From contig CAYGFI010000259.1 of assembly GCA_964349045.1 (NCBI GenBank), positions 1 through 5,013 on the forward strand: a stretch of DNA of 5,013 nucleotides, in the 5' to 3' direction. Each line of letters begins with the position of its first letter. The first letter of the stretch is position 1. This document shows, piece by piece, positions 1-5,013 of the stretch. A model generated the notes under the pieces. The model saw nothing but the letters and a program-made list of their open reading frames with translations, was not told where the DNA came from and did not search any database. The translations under genes and the position numbers were made by a program. The DNA comes from JACJXF01 sp964349045 (lineage in GTDB: Bacteria; Bacteroidota; Bacteroidia; Bacteroidales; GCA-2748055).

Positions 1-36
1 ATTGTCCTGAAGTACTGTAAAACTAAACTACCAATC

Positions 37-1002
37 ATGAAAACTACAATTAAACTAAGCATTTTGCTTGTATCTGTGTTTTCTTTTATAATAGTAAATG
101 CTCAACCCGTCAGAATACATGGAAATCTCTCGGTCTCCGGTACTAAAATCATTGACCAGAATGGAAATCCTATTAGGCTCCAGGGTGTAAGTTATGGCTG
201 GCACAACTGGTGGCCCCGGTTTTATAACAAGGAAACGGTAAAATGGTTAAGTGAGGATTGGGGTTGTAACGTTGTGCGTGCCGCAATGGGTGTTGAACCA
301 AAAAAAGGTTATATCGATTCACCGGATTGGTCAAAAGAAAAAATCGAAGCCGTTATCAATGCTGCTATTGCAAATGATATCTATGTAATAATCGACTGGC
401 ACAGCCATGGTATCCAGTTAGAACCGGCCCTGGCTTTCTTCGGCGAAATGGAACAAAAATACGGCAAATATCCTCATGTAATTTATGAGATATTCAATGA
501 ACCTGTAAAAGATTCATGGAGCGATGTAAAAGCTTACTCCATCGAAGTAATTAAAAAAATCCGTGAATCCGATCCCGATAATATTATCCTTGTTGGCAGC
601 CCTCACTGGGACCAGGATGTTCACCTTGTAGCTGATGACCCGATCACCGGTTATTCCAACCTGATGTACACCCTCCATTTTTATGCAGCCACACATAAGC
701 AGTCTCTGCGCGACCGTGGCGATTATGCCTTAAACAAGGGCATCCCCCTCTTTGTCTCTGAATCCGCCGGGATGGAAGCAAGCGGTAATGGTCCTATCAA
801 CTACGAGGAATGGACTAAATGGATCGACTGGATGAAAAAACACCAGATAAGCTGGATAACATGGTCAATTTCAGACAAGAACGAAACATGCTCCATGCTT
901 GACCGAAGAGCCAGCTCCACAGGAAACTGGAAAGAAGAAGATATGAAGGAATCAGGGATTAATACCAGGAAACTAATCAGAGAAAATCTGAAGAACAAAT
1001 AA
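37..1002 (+). CDS. Secreted endo-beta-1,4-glucanase, glycoside hydrolase family 5 (subfamily 2-like)
   Basis: Complete 321-residue protein, predicted to hydrolyse internal beta-1,4 bonds of cellulose or related glucans outside the cytoplasm. Residues 1-22 form a signal peptide (Lys near the N-terminus, hydrophobic core, cleavage likely after Ala22 before Gln23). The GH5 (beta/alpha)8 barrel fills the rest. Visible family motifs are GWHNWWPRFYN (54-64), conserved Arg81, IIDWHSH (118-124), YEIFNEP with general acid/base Glu155, HFYAATH (214-220), FVSES with nucleophile Glu242, and the substrate-platform region ITWSISDKNET (274-284). These resemble GH5_2 enzymes such as Bacillus Cel5A and Bacteroidota cellulases. 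It is a bare catalytic domain: no CBM, linker or T9SS sorting domain, so it is probably periplasmic or exported by another route (inference). Met37 is chosen because the signal peptide begins there; the frame is also open upstream to base 1, but that adds no sensible N-terminus. There is no Shine-Dalgarno sequence. Stops in the other two forward frames at 8-10 and 18-20 could end a preceding gene, which cannot be judged here. Confidence 0.95.
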   Translation: MKTTIKLSILLVSVFSFIIVNAQPVRIHGNLSVSGTKIIDQNGNPIRLQGVSYGWHNWWPRFYNKETVKWLSEDWGCNVVRAAMGVEPKKGYIDSPDWSKEKIEAVINAAIANDIYVIIDWHSHGIQLEPALAFFGEMEQKYGKYPHVIYEIFNEPVKDSWSDVKAYSIEVIKKIRESDPDNIILVGSPHWDQDVHLVADDPITGYSNLMYTLHFYAATHKQSLRDRGDYALNKGIPLFVSESAGMEASGNGPINYEEWTKWIDWMKKHQISWITWSISDKNETCSMLDRRASSTGNWKEEDMKESGINTRKLIRENLKNK

Positions 1003-1133
1003 GTTAGCATGAATAAATTTAACTAAAGATTTTAAACAATATTTGACCAATATTACCTGCTACAGAAGTATGTTTTAATCATTGGTTTCCGGTTAAAAAT
1101 TATGAATATACCGCAAACCCTTATTAAATATCT

Positions 1134-1168
1134 CCCTGACTTCGGCGTGAACTCAGTCGAACGACGGG
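1134..1168. repeat. GC-richer patch resembling a dispersed Bacteroidota intergenic repeat
   Basis: In an otherwise A/T-rich gap this stretch is distinctly G/C-richer and contains cttcggcgtgaactcagtcg. It can fold weakly: ccc (1134-1136) with ggg (1166-1168), and ttcg (1141-1144) with cgaa (1158-1161). From memory, phrases of the kind 'ttcggcgtgagctcagtcgaacg' recur between genes in many Bacteroidota genomes. That is recall, not a search result. Confidence 0.4.
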
Positions 1169-1308
1169 ACTTTGTGTAAATTGGGCTTACTTTGTATTTC
1201 TACCGATATTTGATCTCCCGATTACATCGGGACAGGCTCTAACTGGATCGTCCCGGTAGGGACAAGATATTGGTAGCAAAATAGTTAAGAAAGGGTCCAA
1301 AGTCCCGT
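1164..1308. repeat. Long-range 11-base perfect inverted repeat
   Basis: acgggactttg at 1164-1174 is the exact reverse complement of caaagtcccgt at 1298-1308. It encloses a further branched inverted-repeat structure at 1200-1276. In RNA this would make an outer helix closing a large multibranch fold. The right arm also forms a local hairpin at 1302-1315, so the two pairings exclude each other. Confidence 0.6.
1200..1276. repeat. Branched (three-way-junction-like) inverted repeat
   Basis: Bases 1200-1211 pair with 1265-1276 over 12 positions (ctaccgatattt with agatattggtag), two of them G-U wobbles. Inside are two local hairpins. The first, 1216-1232, has a perfect 7-base stem tcccgat/atcggga with loop tac. 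The second, 1250-1263, has stem gtccc/gggac with loop ggta. Beyond the outer stem, attt (1196-1199) can continue pairing with the aaaat tract (1278-1282) past a bulge. Two G-U wobbles fit RNA better than DNA cruciform pairing, but no transcription signal is visible. Confidence 0.5.
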
Positions 1309-1315
1309 AAGGGAC
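1302..1315. repeat. Short hairpin gtccc-gtaa-gggac followed by a T-run
   Basis: A 5-base stem (1302-1306 with 1311-1315) and a 4-base loop are followed by gatatata and five Ts at 1324-1328. It repeats, in inverted orientation, the hairpin at 1250-1263: each has the context atcgtccc or its complement gggacgat. The stem is too short and the T-run too distant for a confident terminator call. Confidence 0.4.
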
Positions 1316-1412
1316 GATATATATTTTTACCGGTCAACAATGATTTTAAACAATCTATTTTTAAGCAGTAACACAAAATCCGGACAGAAAAACCTCATTT
1401 ATACCTGATTAA

Positions 1413-1452
1413 GCCTCTCAGCCTAAGGCTGAAGATTTAGAGGGGCATTTTT
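1413..1452 (+). promoter_or_regulatory. Leader hairpin plus T-run directly before the multi-module gene
   Basis: Nested pairing: outer stem cctct (1414-1418) with agagg (1439-1443), and inner stem cagcct (1419-1424) with aggctg (1426-1431). Six unpaired bases, aagatt, and one T lie on the 3' side. Seen alone, tcagcct-a-aggctga (1418-1432) is a perfect 7-base palindrome around one base. Five Ts follow at 1448-1452 and the start codon is at 1463. It could be a terminator-like attenuator, an mRNA-stabilising leader hairpin, or the tip of a dispersed intergenic repeat. The sequence does not decide between these. Confidence 0.4.
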
Positions 1453-1462
1453 AGAAAAAATT

Positions 1463-1522
1463 ATGCGCAAAATACTTATAATAGCTATTGGAATTTATAT
1501 AGGCATTAACAGTTTCGGGCAA
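1463..1522 (+). other. Signal peptide of the multi-module glycanase
   Basis: Residues 1-20 read Met-Arg-Lys, then a hydrophobic stretch rich in Ile, then NSFGQ with cleavage probably after Gly19 or Gln20. There is no lipobox cysteine, so this looks like a Sec signal peptidase I substrate, as T9SS cargo requires for crossing the inner membrane. Confidence 0.85.
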
Positions 1523-4500
1523 TCAACTGTAACTATTAACATTGATGCATCTTCAGCCTCAAATTCAATCTCCCCATACATCTTCGGAAAGAATAATAAC
1601 TTATCTGATAACAGCGGCCAACCATTAACTGCAGCCCAGTGGCAACGCTTGCGTGACCTGGGAATAACCATGTTTCGCGAAAATGGCGGAAATAATTCCT
1701 CCAAGTACAACTGGAGAAGGAAATTGTCGAGTCACCCCGACTGGTACAATAATGTCTATGCTCACAACTGGGATTTTGCCGCAAAAAGCCTTCAGGAGAA
1801 CATTCCTTCAGCACAGGGAATGTGGGCTTTTCAACTGGGAGGAAAAGCGGCAAAAAATACAAATAATAATTTTAACGATTGGGGATATAATTCTTCCCAA
1901 TGGTGGAGCGGGGTTGGCCAGAACCTGGCCGGTGGAGGCGTCATTAATCCCTCCGGAGGTGGCGATGCTCTTACAGAAGGGAACCCTGACCTGTACCTCG
2001 AAGATTGGCCTGCCGACTCTACAACAGGAATCCTCGATCACTGGTTTGGACAAGGTGGAATTGGTCTGGATCCAACCCGGATCCAATACTGGAACATGGA
2101 CAATGAACCGGAGATCTGGTTGGGTACCCACGATGATATCTACCCTGTTCAACCTGATGCAGAAGAATTCATGCAAAAGTATTTTGAGGTTGCCAAGAAA
2201 GCCCGCGAGCGTTACCCTGATATTAAGTTAATGGGACCGGTACCCGCGAATGAATGGCAATGGTATAATTATAAAGACGATAAAATACTGTATAAAGGCA
2301 AGGAATATGTATGGCTCGAATATTTTATTCTTCGCATAGCGGAAGAACAGACAGCCACAGGAATTCGCCTGCTTGATGTTCTTGATATTCATTTTTATCC
2401 CGGGGAAACGAATTCTGCAGACATCGTTCAACTGCACCGGGTTTTCTTTGATGAAAACTATATTTATCCCGGGGCAAATGGCGTTAGGCGTTCCGGATCC
2501 TCAGGCTGGGATGGTTCAATCAATAAGGAATACATATTCAAAAGATGTAACAATTGGCTTGATAAATACCTTGGCGTAGATCATGGAGTGAAACTGGCTG
2601 TTTCGGAAATTGGTATTAATGGGGATAGCCCGAATGTAACCGCCTCCTGGTATGCTTCAACCCTGGGCGAATTCGCAAAACAGGGCGTTGAAATATTCAC
2701 TCCCTGGTCATGGAAAACCGGTATGTTCGAAGCGCTTCACCTCTTCAGCAGGTATAGCCATCCCAACTATATTCCCGGAATTTCTTCAGAAGAACTATAT
2801 GTTTCAGCATATCCTACTCTTAGCGATAACAAGGATTCTTTAACTATTTTCATTGTTAACCGGCACCTTACCGGGACAAGGAATGTAAATATTAACCTGA
2901 AGGATTTCCCCATTAAAGATGGAAGCTATACCATGTATTCTCTCTCGGGCCTGCCTTCGAATGAGACATTTGTTTCCCACAGCGTAAACGCACTTAAAAC
3001 ATCCGCTGTGGATGTAATGAATTATGAGCTGAGTGTGACAATGCCCGCCTTATCTGTTTCAGCCCTCGTGCTTAAACGCAAACAGGCTGTTCATACTCCT
3101 TTTGGTGAGCTGGTTGCTGAGGCCGAAGCCGAAGACGGGACATTCACAGGAGTTACTAAATCCAGCAGCGCTCAGGGATATTCCGGAACAGGCTATGTTA
3201 CCGGATTTGATAGTGATAATGATAATGTAAGAGTTAAGATTGCTGTTCCTGAAAATGGATTTTATAAAATATATATTCGTTACCGGGGTGTATATGGATA
3301 CAAACAGCAGGATTTCTCGGTGAACGGAGGGTTCTCCTCCCCTGTTATCTTTCCGGCATCCGATACTTTTACCTATACGGAAGCCGGAAGTTTTATTCTT
3401 CAAAAAGGAGAGAACAACCTGACAGTCGCCAAAAACTGGGGATGGATAGACATTGACAAATTTGAAGTCTATCCGGCAGAAAAAAACACTTTTAACATCG
3501 TCACCGGGCTTGTAGATTCCTCCGCCAGTGAGACAAGCATATCAGTATATAATTTCCTGCTTTCGCAATTTGGAGAAAAGATCATTTCAGGCCAGACATC
3601 CTCCTATTACAACGAGTTAAAAACACTTACAGGAAAATCCCCGATGCTTCGTGCCGGTGACCTTCAGCATTTTACGGAAGGATATGCCTATAAATGGATA
3701 GATGGAGGCCATGGTTTTGGTATTGATGATGACGGTACCGTAACACAACTCACAAACTGGTACAATTCTTCCGGGAAAAAAGGGATTGTATCTTTGCAAT
3801 GGCACTGGCATTCGCCAACCGGTGGATCTGCCGGTACCAATACCTTTTATACAGATTTTACTAACTTCGATATCACAAAGGCTGTCACTCCCGGCACACA
3901 GGAGTATACCGATATCATAAGGGATATTGATGATATCGCAAAACAGTTGAAGAAATTCCAGGACGCTGACATACCCATACTCTGGAGGCCCCTTCATGAA
4001 GCCGGTGGAGGCTGGTTCTGGTGGGGAGCCAAGGGACCTGAGCCCTGCAAGGAATTATACAGGATCATATTCGACCGTTTAAAGAACTTTCACCAGCTTC
4101 ATAACCTGATCTGGGTGTGGTCAACTCCGGAAACAGATTGGTATCCGGGGAATGACATGGTGGATATTATTGGTCATGATTCATATCCCGGATATTATAA
4201 TTATGGCAGCCAGAAAAATACCTTCGATCGCCTTTTCCAGCTTACAAATGGTGAGAAACTCATTGCCATGACAGAAAACGGCCCCATCCCTGACCCGGAT
4301 GAATGCCTGGACTATGAGGCCCCATGGTCGTATTTTATGTCCTGGAGCGACCTGGTGATAAAGCAAAATTCAGTTGCTCACCTGATGGAGGCCTTTAACC
4401 ATCCCGATGTGCTGACCCTCGAAACCGGGACTATTCTGCCGGTTTTTAATGTCAGTTTCATTCTTACAGACAGTAAAACGTACGGGAAATTAAGTAATTT

Positions 4501-5013
4501 CCCACTTTCGTTTAAATCAGTCACAAAAAATACAAATAGTGAAGGAAAGGTCGTTTTCACATCAGTTGCCGGCACATATGATTTCTCAGCTGCAAATCCA
4601 TATTTTTTAAATAAAACAGGGAGTGTAACAATTTATTCAGATACCAGTTTTACAATTCCCCTTGTTAAAACTCATGCCGATGCGGAATTCAGGGTTTATT
4701 CCGAAGAAATTCCACTCCAAAATGCATGGGTTAAACTTAACACAGATTCACTTCTGACAAATTCCCTGGGGATAGCTTTATTTGAAGCGCTTCCAATGGA
4801 TAATAACTACTACTTCTCCATTTCTAAAACCGGGTTTTATGGGCAATCAATAACATTTATTCTGAGACAGGATACATCGGTTAACCTCACCTTAGAAAAA
4901 AACACTATTGGAATTGAACATACTCCTTATAAAGCCAAAATCCTTATCTGGCCAAATCCTGCTTCCGGTTTTCTGTATTGTACCTTTCCTGAGTCATGCA
5001 TAAATAATACCGT
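1463..5013 (+). CDS. Multi-module T9SS-exported glycanase GH44-CBM35-GH26 (3' end outside the window)
   Basis: One frame is open for 1183 codons from ATG 1463 to the right edge, with no in-frame stop. I read every codon. The modules in order are: signal peptide 1-20, GH44 about 22-545, CBM35 about 550-672, GH26 about 678-987, two tandem beta-sandwich-like repeats about 994-1147, and the beginning of a T9SS type A sorting domain from about 1157. Since that domain is usually 70-80 residues, the full protein should be around 1230-1245 residues (inference). Predicted role: cell-surface or secreted hydrolysis of beta-1,4-glucan/xyloglucan and of beta-mannan/glucomannan by one polypeptide. Both catalytic modules keep their glutamate pairs (215/382 and 846/938). 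Met1463 is supported by the signal peptide that follows; the next in-frame Met is residue 70, inside GH44. The leader is A-rich with no Shine-Dalgarno sequence. A GH44-GH26 pairing is known from Paenibacillus polymyxa Cel44C-Man26A; here it carries a Bacteroidota export signal. Confidence 0.93.
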   Translation, partial: MRKILIIAIGIYIGINSFGQSTVTINIDASSASNSISPYIFGKNNNLSDNSGQPLTAAQWQRLRDLGITMFRENGGNNSSKYNWRRKLSSHPDWYNNVYAHNWDFAAKSLQENIPSAQGMWAFQLGGKAAKNTNNNFNDWGYNSSQWWSGVGQNLAGGGVINPSGGGDALTEGNPDLYLEDWPADSTTGILDHWFGQGGIGLDPTRIQYWNMDNEPEIWLGTHDDIYPVQPDAEEFMQKYFEVAKKARERYPDIKLMGPVPANEWQWYNYKDDKILYKGKEYVWLEYFILRIAEEQTATGIRLLDVLDIHFYPGETNSADIVQLHRVFFDENYIYPGANGVRRSGSSGWDGSINKEYIFKRCNNWLDKYLGVDHGVKLAVSEIGINGDSPNVTASWYASTLGEFAKQGVEIFTPWSWKTGMFEALHLFSRYSHPNYIPGISSEELYVSAYPTLSDNKDSLTIFIVNRHLTGTRNVNINLKDFPIKDGSYTMYSLSGLPSNETFVSHSVNALKTSAVDVMNYELSVTMPALSVSALVLKRKQAVHTPFGELVAEAEAEDGTFTGVTKSSSAQGYSGTGYVTGFDSDNDNVRVKIAVPENGFYKIYIRYRGVYGYKQQDFSVNGGFSSPVIFPASDTFTYTEAGSFILQKGENNLTVAKNWGWIDIDKFEVYPAEKNTFNIVTGLVDSSASETSISVYNFLLSQFGEKIISGQTSSYYNELKTLTGKSPMLRAGDLQHFTEGYAYKWIDGGHGFGIDDDGTVTQLTNWYNSSGKKGIVSLQWHWHSPTGGSAGTNTFYTDFTNFDITKAVTPGTQEYTDIIRDIDDIAKQLKKFQDADIPILWRPLHEAGGGWFWWGAKGPEPCKELYRIIFDRLKNFHQLHNLIWVWSTPETDWYPGNDMVDIIGHDSYPGYYNYGSQKNTFDRLFQLTNGEKLIAMTENGPIPDPDECLDYEAPWSYFMSWSDLVIKQNSVAHLMEAFNHPDVLTLETGTILPVFNVSFILTDSKTYGKLSNFPLSFKSVTKNTNSEGKVVFTSVAGTYDFSAANPYFLNKTGSVTIYSDTSFTIPLVKTHADAEFRVYSEEIPLQNAWVKLNTDSLLTNSLGIALFEALPMDNNYYFSISKTGFYGQSITFILRQDTSVNLTLEKNTIGIEHTPYKAKILIWPNPASGFLYCTFPESCINNT
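1526..3097 (+). other. GH44 catalytic module (endoglucanase/xyloglucanase)
   Basis: Residues about 22-545. Family-like signatures are SPYIFGKNN (37-45), FRENGGNNSSKYNW (71-84), YWNMDNEPE (209-217) with general acid/base Glu215, RLLDVLDIHFYP ending at Pro313, and LAVSEIG with nucleophile Glu382. The 167-residue distance between the two glutamates is close to that of Clostridium thermocellum CelJ GH44 (Glu186/Glu359, from memory). The last part (about 440-545) is beta-rich and ends SVSALVLKRK, consistent with the small beta-sandwich that GH44 structures carry next to the barrel. GH44 enzymes act on carboxymethylcellulose and often prefer xyloglucan; which one applies here cannot be read from the sequence. 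Confidence 0.88.
3110..3478 (+). other. CBM35 carbohydrate-binding module
   Basis: Residues about 550-672 match the CBM35 pattern: an opening acidic strand VAEAEAEDG (Glu553 and Glu555 are candidate calcium ligands), GYSGTGYVTGFD around Tyr578, FYKIYIRYRG, a FSVNGG turn, LQKGENNLTV, and the closing NWGWIDIDKFEVYP (658-671) with Trp659 and Trp661 as likely sugar-stacking residues. CBM35 members bind mannans, uronic acids or other hemicellulose parts. Placement directly before GH26 favours mannan binding (inference). Confidence 0.82.
3494..4423 (+). other. GH26 catalytic module (endo-beta-1,4-mannanase)
   Basis: Residues about 678-987. Typical GH26 motifs are GKSPMLRAGDLQHF (substrate-side N-terminal strand), LQWHWHSP with His781, WRPLHEAGGGWFWWG with His845 and general acid/base Glu846, LIWVWSTP, GHDSYPG, and AMTENGPIPDPD with nucleophile Glu938, followed by PWSYFMSW. 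The His781-Glu846 spacing of 65 is close to that of Cellvibrio Man26A (143/212, from memory). The 92-residue acid/base-to-nucleophile distance is shorter than in that enzyme (212/320), implying shorter loops. Most GH26 enzymes are mannanases; some are lichenases or xylanases. The WHW and ENGPIPDPD motifs favour mannanase. Confidence 0.9.
4442..4903 (+). other. Two tandem beta-sandwich-like repeats (spacer modules)
   Basis: Residues about 994-1070 and 1072-1147 look like two diverged copies of one small domain. Anchor points align with a period of about 75: TNSEGKVVF (from 1024) against TNSLGIALF (from 1099), followed in each by a tyrosine-containing strand, and DTSFTIPLVK (from 1060) against DTSVNLTLEK (from 1137). 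The pattern of a TNSxG turn followed by short beta strands recalls carboxypeptidase-regulatory-like or PEGA-type domains. The family is not certain. They probably act as a stalk between the catalytic modules and the sorting domain. Confidence 0.6.
4931..5013 (+). other. T9SS type A C-terminal sorting domain (start only)
   Basis: From residue about 1157 the sequence reads KAKILIWPNPASGFLY, with Pro-Asn-Pro at 1164-1166. The hydrophobic-xxPNPasGxl opening is the hallmark of the type A sorting domain that takes proteins through the Type IX outer-membrane translocon, after which it is cleaved. The window ends 18-19 residues after the PNP motif, so the conserved later strands are not visible. Confidence 0.85.

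Larger units (their letters stand above)
1028..1354. mobile_element. Possible MITE-like or dispersed repeat element bounded by 13-base direct repeats
   Basis: The 13-mer gattttaaacaat occurs exactly at 1028-1040 and 1342-1354. Just inside the left copy is TTGACC (1043-1048), and just inside the right copy is its reverse complement GGTCAA (1332-1337), giving short, slightly offset inverted ends. A second imperfect inverted pair lies further in: ccggttaaaaat at 1089-1100 and atttttaccgg at 1323-1333. The roughly 300 bases between the repeats hold almost all of the hairpins in the gap and no transposase. This is the layout expected of a non-autonomous element with a target duplication, but 13 bases is long for such a duplication and the inverted ends are only six bases. 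An AT-rich chance repeat remains possible. Confidence 0.3.
1003..1462. other. 460-base intergenic region rich in inverted repeats, no gene
   Basis: No convincing coding frame, tRNA or rRNA is present on either strand. The gap holds one exact 13-base direct repeat pair, several hairpins built on the pentamer gtccc/gggac, a long-range 11-base inverted repeat, and a hairpin just before the next gene. I searched for the Bacteroidota promoter form (TTG about 20 bases before TAnnTTTG) and found no clean match. The nearest is TACTTTG at 1188-1194, with one spacer base missing and no well-placed TTG. The length and structure suggest that the two hydrolase genes are separate transcription units (inference). 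Confidence 0.8.

Noticed and set aside
1..36. Extension of the GH5 gene upstream of 37
   Set aside because: The frame is open to base 1, but the signal peptide begins exactly at Met37 and the added residues do not resemble a secreted N-terminus.
1188..1194. Bacteroidota -7 promoter element (TACTTTG)
   Set aside because: It lacks one spacer base of TAnnTTTG, has no TTG at the right distance, and would lie 270 bases before the start codon.
1200..1276. tRNA or degenerate tRNA from the 77-base branched fold
   Set aside because: Size and branching look similar, but there is no T-loop GTTC-type sequence, no anticodon arm of correct geometry, and the outer stem is 12 pairs rather than 7.
1166..1315. 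CRISPR-like array from the recurring gtccc/gggac units
   Set aside because: The units are five bases long, in both orientations and irregularly spaced, with no repeat-spacer pattern.
1495..2437. Several open frames on the minus strand and one in another plus frame (1683-2231) within the GH44 region
   Set aside because: They overlap a frame with clear GH44 motifs and intact catalytic residues; none has a signal peptide, a recognisable domain or a proper leader.
3059..4575. Minus-strand open frames of 60-126 residues opposite CBM35 and GH26
   Set aside because: They are antisense to strongly conserved coding sequence, and their translations show no family motif.
1463..5013. A broken or frameshifted large gene
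   Set aside because: I read every codon from 1463 to the edge. There is no in-frame stop and the modules follow each other in one frame; only the window edge truncates it.
1..5013. Polysaccharide utilization locus with SusC/SusD
   Set aside because: No TonB-dependent transporter, SusD-like lipoprotein, hybrid two-component or anti-sigma gene is present in the window.

Overview
The window comes from a Bacteroidota genome, most likely a free-living or gut polysaccharide degrader of the Bacteroidales/Marinilabiliales/Cytophagales type. Three things support this. The large protein ends in a Type IX secretion system (T9SS) type A sorting domain, a system known only from the Bacteroidota (Fibrobacteres-Chlorobi-Bacteroidetes) group. 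Neither gene has a Shine-Dalgarno sequence; both start codons sit in A/T-rich leaders. Both signal peptides end in the short A/G-Q style common in that phylum. The genus cannot be determined from the sequence.

Layout: bases 1-36 are a short leader. Bases 37-1002 encode a secreted, single-module GH5 endoglucanase that resembles subfamily 2. Bases 1003-1462 are a 460-base gap without a gene but full of inverted repeats and hairpins. Most of these lie between two exact 13-base direct repeats, so the gap may hold a small mobile or dispersed repeat element. A last hairpin followed by a T-run stands directly before the next start codon. From 1463 to the right edge one reading frame stays open for 1183 codons and leaves the window unfinished. 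It encodes a multi-module enzyme: signal peptide, GH44 endoglucanase/xyloglucanase, CBM35, GH26 beta-mannanase, two tandem beta-sandwich-like repeats, and the start of a T9SS sorting domain.

How they work together (inference): the small GH5 enzyme would cut cellulose or other beta-1,4-glucans. The large enzyme would be anchored on or released from the cell surface through T9SS. It joins attack on glucan/xyloglucan (GH44) and on mannan/glucomannan (GH26) in one chain, with a CBM35 between them. Together they form a small plant-cell-wall hydrolase cluster on the + strand. No SusC/SusD pair, regulator or transporter is visible, so this window gives no evidence of a classical polysaccharide utilization locus. 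The most unusual points are the GH44-CBM35-GH26-T9SS architecture and the structured intergenic region. I see no defence, phage, CRISPR or RNA-gene system of a known type.
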